Shown in pieces: positions 5,575 to 12,494 of a stretch of DNA of 15,067 nt. A program made the translations under genes and the position numbers. Position 1 is the stretch's first letter, and each line of letters begins with the position of its first letter. Source of the DNA: Candidatus Altarchaeales archaeon (lineage in GTDB: Archaea; Altiarchaeota; Altiarchaeia; IMC4; QMZM01); contig QMZG01000010.1 of NCBI GenBank assembly GCA_003663045.1, positions 1-15,067 on the forward strand. Reading direction: 5' to 3'. The notes beneath the pieces are model-generated. The model worked only from the letters and a program-made list of their open reading frames with translations. It searched no databases and was not told where the DNA came from.

Positions 5575-6613
5575 AAAATAGCTTCTTTTTATAGGCCAGT
5601 TCCGCATTCAGGACAGAGGCCCCGGCTGCTCCTCTTATGGTATTGTGACTTAAGCAGGTAAATTTTAATAACTGTGATTTCTTCCTTCTGATTCTGCCAA
5701 CTGATACAGACATTCCATTGCCCAAATCTCGATCAAAAATTGGCTGTGGTCTGTCCTCCTTTTCCATTACCACTATGGGCCTGTCTGGGGCCGTTGGCAG
5801 TTTCAACTCCTGAGGTTCACCCCTGAATTTCCTGAATCTTTCCTTAAGATCCTCAACATCAAAATCCTCTTCTGTCTTTACAAAAACCGATTCTGTATGG
5901 CCGTCTCTCACATTCACCCTGTTACAGGATGCAAAGATATCAAAATCCGCTGTCTTATTCACACTACCGAGAATCTTAGCCGTCTCTACTTCCACCTTTT
6001 CCTCCTCATTCCTTATAAACGGAATTACGTTGTCTAGGATAGCCATAGAAGGAACACCATCGTAACCGGCTCCAGATAATGCCTGCATTGTGGCAACATT
6101 AACCCATTCTATCCCAAATTTATCCACAATTGGTTTTAATGGGATTACTAAGCCGATGGTGGTGCAATTGGGATTGGTAACAATGAAACCATCCCATCCC
6201 CTTTTTTCCTTTTGTTTTTTAATCAAGGAGAGATGCTCTGGATTTACCTCTGGAATTATCAGTGGAACGTCATCATCCATTCTGTAGGTTGCAGTATTGG
6301 AGAATACGGGAATCTCCAGAGCGAAAGAGCCTTCGATCTCCCTGGCAATGTCGGATGGAATTGCAGAAAATACCAAGTCCAGATCGAATTTTTCAATCAC
6401 CTTCTTATCGATCTCCTCAACGATCATCTCAGAAATTCCTTTGGGAATCCCCTCCTTTAGATACCACTTCGCAACCTCTTTATACATCTTTCCAGCACTC
6501 CTACTGGAAGCCATCAATGCACCTATCTCAAACCAGGGATGTTCTTCCAATAACTGAATGAATCTCTGCCCAACCATCCCTGTTGCTCCCAAGATGCCTG
6601 CCTTGAGTTTCAT
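5573..6613 (-). CDS. asd: aspartate-semialdehyde dehydrogenase
   Basis: A 346-aa enzyme that reduces aspartyl-phosphate to aspartate semialdehyde with NADPH, the branch point to lysine, threonine, methionine and isoleucine. The Rossmann motif is [11 protein letters not shown] (9-19). The nucleophile is C150 in TNPNCTTIG, the acid/base histidine is H239 in RDGHTESV, and the C-terminal [19 protein letters not shown] segment is typical of the archaeal/fungal type. ATG 6613 is preferred to the in-frame GTG 6622, which adds only three residues and has no better signal. It heads a three-gene operon with the Lrp regulator and the aminotransferase. Confidence 0.96.
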   Translation of the reverse strand: MKLKAGILGATGMVGQRFIQLLEEHPWFEIGALMASSRSAGKMYKEVAKWYLKEGIPKGISEMIVEEIDKKVIEKFDLDLVFSAIPSDIAREIEGSFALEIPVFSNTATYRMDDDVPLIIPEVNPEHLSLIKKQKEKRGWDGFIVTNPNCTTIGLVIPLKPIVDKFGIEWVNVATMQALSGAGYDGVPSMAILDNVIPFIRNEEEKVEVETAKILGSVNKTADFDIFASCNRVNVRDGHTESVFVKTEEDFDVEDLKERFRKFRGEPQELKLPTAPDRPIVVMEKEDRPQPIFDRDLGNGMSVSVGRIRRKKSQLLKFTCLSHNTIRGAAGASVLNAELAYKKKLF

Positions 6614-6644
6614 TTTTACCACACTAAGAGATAATACGATTAGT

Positions 6645-6674
6645 GATAAATAAATCCATTGTTCAATATTTAAA
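6645..6674. promoter_or_regulatory. divergent promoter region
   Basis: On the - strand ATTTATTTATC (6655-6645) lies about 35 nt before the asd ATG. On the + strand AATATTTAAA (6665-6674) lies about 20-29 nt before the ATG at 6694, consistent with a leaderless membrane-protein mRNA. These are AT-rich matches only, and the region is AT-rich overall. Confidence 0.35.
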
Positions 6675-6693
6675 CGAGGAAGATTAATTTTTT

Positions 6694-7935
6694 ATGATGG
6701 AATTCTTTCAGAAGTGGTTTCAGGCTTTAATTCACCCCAAAGAAACCTTTACAAAAGAGAAGGATAATGCCAGTTTAGGACGGGTCATCCTTCATGTTGG
6801 AATAGCGGGATTTATTGGAGGATTGGTCTACATAATAACTACTGATCTACCCTTCCTGCTAAAATTGATTTATCTTATACTTGTACCTATTTTCTCTATC
6901 ATTTTCTGTATGATCGGTTCTGCAATTTATCTACTATCTGCCAAGCTTCTGGGGGGTAAAGGATATTACACCACCCAAACCTATCTTTTTGCTCTTTATT
7001 CCGCCCCTTTGGCTGTCATAATGAGTATAATAGCAGCAATATCTTTTGCTGTACCTATCGTCAATCTATTAAACGTATTAGTGGGTATTTATGGATTATA
7101 CTTACTTATTTTAGCTTTAAAAGAAATTCACAACTATAGTACGAGCAGAGCAATTGTAACTTGGATAGTTTCAACAATAATTGCTGTCGGTATTATTGGA
7201 ATTGTCTTATGGAAAATAGGGGTTCCTAGCTATCGATGTGAAACTATCATCAGATATTTTGGTAAAGTGAGACCCTTGGTGTGTGATATTAACCCTAATG
7301 GTCAGGTAAGTTTAGAGGTAGTTAACGTCGCAGGGGAGCCTGTAAAGATAAATGGCGCTTCATTTAAGTTGATTAAACCTATGGAAGCCCATTGTAATCT
7401 CCAATGTGGAATAGAACTTCGTGCTGGAGATTTAACTACCTTAGAGTGTAGTCTTGGTGTTAATCCAAACAGTGGTGATTGTTATCTAGCTAATGTAACC
7501 TTTGAGTATACAACACTCGTAACCAAACAAAATGAGATAAGTCAAGGTATCATTGGTGGGACCATATCAGGAAAAAAGACTACACGCTCCAAGCCTTCAC
7601 CCCCCGGTTGCAGAGGTTTTTCAGAAGTATCCCCTATATCTTGGACAGCAGAGAGAGATGGCAAATTCAAAATTATTCTGACCAATGAGGCTGAAAGTGG
7701 TGTTGAGATAAGTGATGTAAATGTAGATGATTGCAAGTGCGATGTCCCTGGCACCTGCTCTAACATAGAGTTAGAACCGGGAGGAAGAAAACAGATTGAT
7801 TTTACTGACTGTGATTTCCTAAATAATAAAAATTCTGGAGATTATTACAAAATAGAGATAGCTATTGAGTATAGTAAAAGGGGCTCTCCTATCAGTCATC
7901 TTGGCATAGGAGAATGTTGGGGTTCAGTTTCGTAG
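6694..7935 (+). CDS. Yip1-family membrane protein with cysteine-rich outer domains
   Basis: A 413-aa protein. Residues 1-25 (FFQKWFQALIHPKETF) look like the start of Yip1-type proteins, with the W-x-x-x-L-x-x-P-x-x-x-F motif. About five membrane helices follow (roughly 29-50, 53-83, 96-120, 121-142, 153-177). The remainder (178-413) is beta-rich and hydrophilic and carries 12 cysteines. It appears to be two related modules joined by the linker KPSPPG at 300-305. Each module ends in an E-Y strand followed by an I-S/H-x-G-I-G stretch, and each has a C-x-C or C-x3-C pair. Even cysteine number and position after the last helix suggest an extracellular, disulfide-bonded region of immunoglobulin-like fold. 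Function is unknown. An ATG at 6697 is equally possible as start. Confidence 0.8.
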   Translation: MMEFFQKWFQALIHPKETFTKEKDNASLGRVILHVGIAGFIGGLVYIITTDLPFLLKLIYLILVPIFSIIFCMIGSAIYLLSAKLLGGKGYYTTQTYLFALYSAPLAVIMSIIAAISFAVPIVNLLNVLVGIYGLYLLILALKEIHNYSTSRAIVTWIVSTIIAVGIIGIVLWKIGVPSYRCETIIRYFGKVRPLVCDINPNGQVSLEVVNVAGEPVKINGASFKLIKPMEAHCNLQCGIELRAGDLTTLECSLGVNPNSGDCYLANVTFEYTTLVTKQNEISQGIIGGTISGKKTTRSKPSPPGCRGFSEVSPISWTAERDGKFKIILTNEAESGVEISDVNVDDCKCDVPGTCSNIELEPGGRKQIDFTDCDFLNNKNSGDYYKIEIAIEYSKRGSPISHLGIGECWGSVS

Positions 7936-7949
7936 TAATTAGGATGAAA

Positions 7950-8024
7950 ACAACCTTCAGAAAGGTTGACCATCACAATGGGTATTACGAGGGTTCTACG
8001 AACCCTCGTGAACGCATTACAACA
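7950..8024 (+). repeat. intergenic hairpin element, copy 2
   Basis: This 75-nt stretch starts 14 nt after the membrane-protein stop and shares the ordered blocks ACAACCTTCAGAAAGGT, CATCACAA and CATTACAACA with 3507-3583. It has a perfect 7-bp stem at 7951-7968 (CAACCTT/AAGGTTG) and a perfect 10-bp stem with a 3-nt loop at about 7988-8010 (ACGAGGGTTC / GAACCCTCGT). The middle differs from copy 1 in sequence but again forms a hairpin. After the last block, ACGTCCA (8034-8040) resembles the L37e start ATGTCTA at the equivalent point of copy 1. Confidence 0.55.
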
Positions 8025-8158
8025 AACCTAAAAACGTCCATTCAGAACCTATACCTACCATGTAAACACATACTTTATAATACGATGAAGATAGATTAAT
8101 ACAGAAAAATTATTTTCAGATTTCTATTTATTCTTTTAATCCCATTTTCTAAAAGAAT

Positions 8159-8842
8159 ATGAAAATTGTAATATCCATTGGAGGCTCTGTCCTGGTTCCG
8201 GATGAGATAGATAAGGAATTTATCGAGAATTTCGCTAAACTTATAAGGGAAATTCACAGGAGACATGAGCTTGTGATAGTAACTGGGGGTGGGAAAACCG
8301 CCAGAAGGTACATTGAACTGGCCAGGGACTTCGGTGCCTCAGAGGTGTTCTGTGATCTCATTGGTATAGACGCCACCAGACTCAGTGCCAGACTCCTTAG
8401 TGCAGCAATTGGGAAAGATGCAAATCTTGAGCCACCAAAGGATCATATCGATGGTTTAAAGGCACTGAATTTTGGAAAGATTGTGGTTATGGGAGGTACA
8501 CATCCAGGACATAGTACAGATGCCGTGGCAGCATTGTTTGCAGAATACATACACGCTGATTTGTTTATAAATGCTACCGATGTAGATGGGATATATGACA
8601 GAGATCCACAGAAATATAAAGACGCTAAAAGATACGAAAAACTCTCTGTAGAACAACTGGTGGATATGGTAAAGTCCCAATCCCTGGGTGCCGGAAAATA
8701 TGAATTAATCGATATCTTAGCAGCGAAGGTAATCCAAAGGTCTAAGCTCAAGACCATCTTCCTAAATGGCAGAAACATAGAGAATATGAAAAATGCCATA
8801 GAGGGAAAGAAATTTATCGGGACGGTTATTGAGAATGGGTGA
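8159..8842 (+). CDS. pyrH: uridylate kinase (archaeal UMP kinase)
   Basis: A 227-aa amino acid kinase-fold enzyme that phosphorylates UMP to UDP with ATP in pyrimidine nucleotide synthesis. Motifs are the N-terminal ISIGGSVL (5-12), VTGGGKTARRYI, the GIDATRLSARLL segment typical of the archaeal form, MGGTHPGHSTDAVAA, and NATDVDGIYDRDP near the nucleotide site. Length matches the short archaeal class, which has no bacterial GTP regulatory loop. The ATG at 8159 has no Shine-Dalgarno sequence. A TATA-like TTTATT stretch at about 8126-8131 would give a leaderless transcript, and another TATA-like box, CTTTATAATA, lies at 8073-8082. The stop is 3 bp from the convergent small ORF at 8846-9019. Confidence 0.96.
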   Translation: MKIVISIGGSVLVPDEIDKEFIENFAKLIREIHRRHELVIVTGGGKTARRYIELARDFGASEVFCDLIGIDATRLSARLLSAAIGKDANLEPPKDHIDGLKALNFGKIVVMGGTHPGHSTDAVAALFAEYIHADLFINATDVDGIYDRDPQKYKDAKRYEKLSVEQLVDMVKSQSLGAGKYELIDILAAKVIQRSKLKTIFLNGRNIENMKNAIEGKKFIGTVIENG

Positions 8843-8845
8843 TTC

Positions 8846-9019
8846 TTATCCTTCCTTTTTGACCTCCAATCTTTTTACTATATCTTCAATCTCATTTTCA
8901 TCAATACTTACTATCACTTGATAATCGCTCTTTTTCATTACCTCTTTCATAGATGAATTAGTTCTGACGATTATATATCTCTCTAAATGACAAGGACATA
9001 CTAAATAAAATCCAACCAC
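8846..9019 (-). CDS. small uncharacterised protein, 57 aa, overlapping the ilvE end
   Basis: An open frame of 58 codons fills the gap between UMP kinase and the branched-chain aminotransferase. It starts at GTG 9019, 19 bp inside the end of ilvE, and ends with TAA at 8846-8848. The protein begins MVGFYLVCPCHLERYIIVRT and continues with a charged helix-strand segment containing DYQVIVSIDENEIEDIVKRL. The CPC pair next to a Y-L-V strand resembles very small zinc- or metal-binding archaeal proteins, but only two cysteines and one histidine are present. Sequence character is protein-like and the fit between neighbours is exact, so I consider it real. The upstream in-frame codon is a TGA at about 9025, so the GTG is the only early start. 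Family not recognised. Confidence 0.6.
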   Translation of the reverse strand: MVGFYLVCPCHLERYIIVRTNSSMKEVMKKSDYQVIVSIDENEIEDIVKRLEVKKEG

Positions 9020-9915
9020 TCTTCATAATTCTTATCCTTCCCTCTGATAATATCAAAGAATTTCTCTTGTATCTTCTTGGTTATCTCTCCTGGTCTTCCA
9101 ATTTCCCTTCCATCAATTTCTTTTATTGGTGTTAATTCCGCCGCAGTTCCTGTAAAGAATGCTTCATCGCAGGTATAGAGCATTCCTCTGGTTAGATCTG
9201 TTTCCCTCACATCAAGTTCCATATCTTTTGCTATCCTCATTACACTGTCTCGAGTTATTCCTGGAAGGATACTGGCATGTTCTGGTGGTGTATAAAGAAC
9301 AGAGTCCTTGACTATGAATATATTCTCTCCTGGACCTTCTGAGATAAAACCCCTGAAATCAAGCATTATGGCTTCATCATATCCTGAGTCAAGGGCCTCT
9401 ATCTTGGCAAGAATGGAATTTATATACTGTCCCGTTGCTTTACCTCTGGGTGGGAGAATATTCGGAGAAATCCTTTGAAATGATGAGATCTTGGCTTTTA
9501 TTCCGTTCTTCAATCCCTCCTCTCCAAGATAAGTGCCCCAGGGCCAGACCGCAATTGCCGTATTAATTGGGGCGTTTAATGGGTTAAGACCCATTTCACC
9601 ATATCCTCTAAAAACAATTGGCCTTATGTAACATTCCTTCAATTTGTTGGCACTTATGACATTCTTTGTCGCCTCGCACAACTCATCAACGGAGTATGGA
9701 ATCTTCATCATATACATCTTGGCGGAATTGAAAAGCCTTTTTATATGTTCTCTCAGTCTAAAAATAGCCGGTCCCTTAATAGTGTTATAACAACGAATGC
9801 CTTCAAAGACACCACTCCCATAGTGCAACGCATGTGTCAGAACATGAATTTTAGCATCTTTCCAATCTATCAAAGAACCATCCATCCATATCTTCTCTAC
9901 CTCTTGAATTGGCAT
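9001..9915 (-). CDS. ilvE: branched-chain amino acid aminotransferase
   Basis: A 304-aa fold-type IV PLP enzyme that transfers the amino group between glutamate and the keto acids of leucine, isoleucine and valine. Motifs are IWMDGSLIDWKDAKIHVLTH at the N-terminus and HYGSGVFEGIRCY (31-43). The PLP lysine is K159 in RGKATGQYINS, the same position as in E. coli IlvE. Also present are GYDEAIMLDFRGFISEGPGE (178-197) and FFTGTAAELTPI (253-264). ATG 9915 is chosen because the 28 residues added by an upstream ATG at 9999 are low-complexity and not part of the family. It follows purM after an 80-bp AT-rich gap and overlaps the 57-aa ORF downstream by 19 bp. Confidence 0.96.
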   Translation of the reverse strand: MPIQEVEKIWMDGSLIDWKDAKIHVLTHALHYGSGVFEGIRCYNTIKGPAIFRLREHIKRLFNSAKMYMMKIPYSVDELCEATKNVISANKLKECYIRPIVFRGYGEMGLNPLNAPINTAIAVWPWGTYLGEEGLKNGIKAKISSFQRISPNILPPRGKATGQYINSILAKIEALDSGYDEAIMLDFRGFISEGPGENIFIVKDSVLYTPPEHASILPGITRDSVMRIAKDMELDVRETDLTRGMLYTCDEAFFTGTAAELTPIKEIDGREIGRPGEITKKIQEKFFDIIRGKDKNYEEWLDFI

Positions 9916-9995
9916 TTTTATCTGGTATCTGCTTTTATTTATTATGAAATTTATTATGATAGATAAATTAAAAATAAAATTAAAATTAAAAAATA
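9916..9995 (-). promoter_or_regulatory. AT-rich gap with putative ilvE promoter
   Basis: This is 80 bp of almost pure A/T between the purM stop and the ilvE ATG. On the complement it contains several TATA-like stretches, including AATAAATAAA at about 9935-9945, roughly 25 nt before the ATG. No ribosome binding site is visible, so a separate leaderless ilvE transcript is plausible. Confidence 0.35.
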
Positions 9996-11000
9996 TCACA
10001 ATCCGATTTCCTTACCATCTTTCAAAATTCTAACACCAGATTCCTCGGTAACATGACCTATTTTATGGATTCCAAATCTTTCGCCATATCCCTTAAGAAT
10101 TTTCTCTGCATCATTCTCGTTAACTATAACACAAAAACCAATACCCATGTTGAATGTTCTATACATTTCTCTATCCGGGATATCCCCCAGCTCTTGTATC
10201 TTCTTAAATATCACATCCTCCTCTGGAATTTTATCCAGATAAAAACCAAATTTTGTTAATCTATCCAGATTTAAGAAACCACCCCCAGTTATGTGGGCTA
10301 AGCCATGAATATCAAATTTCTGAATTAATTCTAATATCTCTTTGACATATATCCTGGTTGGAGTCAAAAGCTTTGTCCACATGGTCTTGGGTAAAACCTT
10401 CCTAGCTAATGTTAGACCATTGCTATGTATTCCGGAACTATGTAGGCCCAAGACGATGTCTCTTGGAGAAATCTTCTCCCCGGTTATTATCCCATCTTTT
10501 TTGACAATTCCCACAGCCGTTCCAGCCAGATCAAAGCCCTTACCATCTATCCCACATATTATCTCTGGTAATGTTGCAGTTTCCCCTCCAACCACAGAGA
10601 TTCCAGCTATTTTCGCACCCTCATATATGCCAATAGAGATATCCCTTGCCACCTCTGGATCTACCCTCTTAAATGCCATATAATCTACCATGGCTAATGG
10701 TTCTGCCCCCAAGCAGATAACATCATTAACATTCATCGCAACTACATCTATGCCTATCGTATCAAATTTATCTAATTCCTGTGCTACAAGAACCTTGGAA
10801 CCCACGCCATCCATACAAATCGCTAAAGCAAATTCCCCCATATCAATAACATTTGCATAAAAACCAACCTCCTTCATTACCTCACCTATTTTACCTTTCC
10901 TGAACTCGAAGGTCTTTCTGATCCACTTGCTCATATTCTTAATAGCAAACCCTTCCCTTTCAATATTCACGCCGGATTTTGCATAGGTCATCTCGGACAT
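9996..11000 (-). CDS. purM: phosphoribosylformylglycinamidine cyclo-ligase (AIR synthetase)
   Basis: A 334-aa enzyme of de novo purine synthesis that closes the imidazole ring of AIR using ATP. The N-terminal half shows MTYAKSGVNIERE (4-16), CMDGVGSKVL (62-71), IGIDVVAMNVNDVICLGAEP (82-101) and VVGGETATLPEI (136-147). The C-terminal half has LGLHSSGIHSNGLTLAR and LAHITGGGFLNLDRL, both family signatures. Length is normal. The ATG at 11000 has GAGATGA a few bases upstream, which supports it over ATG 10991. It lies 40 bp after tatD and probably belongs to the same transcript as the RaSEA-hisA-tatD block. Confidence 0.96.
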   Translation of the reverse strand: MSEMTYAKSGVNIEREGFAIKNMSKWIRKTFEFRKGKIGEVMKEVGFYANVIDMGEFALAICMDGVGSKVLVAQELDKFDTIGIDVVAMNVNDVICLGAEPLAMVDYMAFKRVDPEVARDISIGIYEGAKIAGISVVGGETATLPEIICGIDGKGFDLAGTAVGIVKKDGIITGEKISPRDIVLGLHSSGIHSNGLTLARKVLPKTMWTKLLTPTRIYVKEILELIQKFDIHGLAHITGGGFLNLDRLTKFGFYLDKIPEEDVIFKKIQELGDIPDREMYRTFNMGIGFCVIVNENDAEKILKGYGERFGIHKIGHVTEESGVRILKDGKEIGL

Positions 11001-11040
11001 TTTGTCATCTCATTATATCTTAATTTAAATTTAATCTGAA

Positions 11041-11787
11041 TTAAACTAAATTAAAGAATCTTTTGGCATTTTCTGTTGTGGTATCTTCAACTACTGCTAT
11101 ATCTACACCTTTAATATCCGCTATCTTCTGTACAGACAATTTCAAATTTATCGGCTCATTCCTGGTCCTTGGAACTGGGGCGAGAAAAGGGGCATCGGTC
11201 TCTAAGACCAGATCTTTTAAAGGGATTTCTCTTACCATCTCCTGCTTTTGTTTTGAATAAACCACACTTGTTGGAATCGAAATTAGACTTCCAGACATAA
11301 CTGCTTCTTCAGCCAGTTTCACACTTCCACCGAAACAATGCAAAATTGCCCCTGTGTCAAAATCCCTCAACATTTTAATCACATCCTCCTCAGCATCCCT
11401 TGAATGAACCACTAAAGGCAGATCTAATTCATTCGACAATTCTATAAATCTCTTAAAATTTTTCATCTCATGTTTTCTTTTTTCGGATTCTTTTACCCAA
11501 TAGTAGTCAAGACCTACCTCACCAATGCCGATGATTTTATCTCTGTTATCCCTGATCAGGTTGATGCAGTCTTCGATCTCTCTCTCATCAAATTCAGTTG
11601 GACTCACACCGAGGGTTGCAAAAATATTCTCATATCTCTCAGCTAATTCCAATGTCCTTTTCATTCCACCCGAACCCATCCCAGAGGTTACTATCAGAAT
11701 TTTTTCTTTTTCAGCCCTCTTTATGACTTCGTCCCTATCCTGATCAAAGTGAGAAAAATCTATATGGGCATGAACATCCACTAGCAT
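11041..11787 (-). CDS. TatD-family metal-dependent hydrolase
   Basis: A 248-aa TIM-barrel hydrolase of the TatD DNase family. Metal ligands seen are H6 and H8 (VHAHID), E90 (IGEVGLDYY), H128 (VVHSRDAEED), H150 (ILHCFGG) and D198 (LETDAPFLAP). TatD proteins are Mg-dependent 3'-5' exonucleases linked to DNA repair and RNA quality control. One family feature is altered: where bacterial TatD has GxHPH, this protein has GVSPTEF (60-66), so both of those histidines are absent. The start ATG 11787 overlaps the hisA end by 7 bp, suggesting translational coupling. The precise substrate is unknown. Confidence 0.92.
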   Translation of the reverse strand: MLVDVHAHIDFSHFDQDRDEVIKRAEKEKILIVTSGMGSGGMKRTLELAERYENIFATLGVSPTEFDEREIEDCINLIRDNRDKIIGIGEVGLDYYWVKESEKRKHEMKNFKRFIELSNELDLPLVVHSRDAEEDVIKMLRDFDTGAILHCFGGSVKLAEEAVMSGSLISIPTSVVYSKQKQEMVREIPLKDLVLETDAPFLAPVPRTRNEPINLKLSVQKIADIKGVDIAVVEDTTTENAKRFFNLV

Positions 11788-12494
11788 TTTAGAGCCTCTT
11801 CAAAATCGATCTTGCCTTCATACAGTGCCTTTCCAAGGACAACGCCCCACGCACCAGCGTCTTTCAGTTTTTTTATATCCTCCAAATTAGAAATTCCACC
11901 AGAGGCAATTACTGGCAGCTTTGCTGCTTTAATAACCCTCTCTATTCTTTCCAGATTTATCCCCTTCATCAAACCTTCTACATCTACATCCGTGTATAGG
12001 AAACCCCACACAAAAGATTCAAATTCTTTGACAAATATCTCTGCCCTAAATTCTGTCTTCTCCTTCCATCCCCTCACAACAATATTTTCACCTTTAGAAT
12101 CTAAGGCAACCATTATCCTCTCTCTTCCAAATTCCCCTTTCAAGATTTTTAATTTTTCAAGATTTTTAAAATGGTCCTCTATAGCAAGGGTTCCGAGAAT
12201 AATTCGATCAATTCCATAATCCAGAATCTCTTTTGCCCTCTCCAGGTTTCTGATACCTCCACCGAATTGTATTGGAATATTAACGGAATTCTTAATAGCT
12301 AAAATCTTTTTTGTATTATCCCCGGTTCCCAATGCGGCGTCCAAATCAATAACATGCAGTAACTCGGCACCCTTAGATTCCCATTTCTTTGCTATTTCTA
12401 CAGGGTCCCCATAAAATTTAGCTGTTTCTGCTTTTCCCCTAATAAGTTGTGCGCATCCCCCATCCTTTATATCAATCGCCGGAATGATTTTCAT
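11781..12494 (-). CDS. hisA: HisA, ProFAR isomerase of histidine biosynthesis
   Basis: A 237-aa (beta-alpha)8 isomerase catalysing the Amadori rearrangement of ProFAR to PRFAR, step four of histidine synthesis. Key residues are D8 in IPAIDIKDG, D132 in VALDSKG and T168/D169 in YTDVDVEG. The phosphate-binding loops FGGGIR (77-82) and IASGGISN (196-203) are present, matching HisA more than HisF. No other his genes are in the window. The ATG at 12494 lies 23 bp inside the end of the RaSEA-like gene and has GAGGGATTG just upstream. The 3' end overlaps tatD by 7 bp. A dispersed his pathway is inferred. Confidence 0.94.
   Translation of the reverse strand: MKIIPAIDIKDGGCAQLIRGKAETAKFYGDPVEIAKKWESKGAELLHVIDLDAALGTGDNTKKILAIKNSVNIPIQFGGGIRNLERAKEILDYGIDRIILGTLAIEDHFKNLEKLKILKGEFGRERIMVALDSKGENIVVRGWKEKTEFRAEIFVKEFESFVWGFLYTDVDVEGLMKGINLERIERVIKAAKLPVIASGGISNLEDIKKLKDAGAWGVVLGKALYEGKIDFEEALKC

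Noticed and set aside
5563..5607. Longer N-terminus for the Lrp regulator
   Set aside because: The extra 15 residues come from the end of asd, and the ribosome binding site at 5567-5574 points to ATG 5562.
7971..8024. Possible H/ACA guide RNA (stem followed by ACA in CATTACAACA)
   Set aside because: No kink-turn in the upper stem, and the distance from the stem base to ACA is about 9 nt, not the 14-16 nt expected.
7914..8099. 61-codon + strand ORF after the membrane protein
   Set aside because: It overlaps the end of the membrane-protein gene and translates the hairpin element; low protein character and no start signal.
9916..9999. Longer N-terminus for IlvE
   Set aside because: The added residues translate the AT-rich gap into a low-complexity F/I/N string outside the family.
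10342..10683. 113-codon + strand ORF inside purM
   Set aside because: Antisense shadow of a conserved gene, with no independent support.
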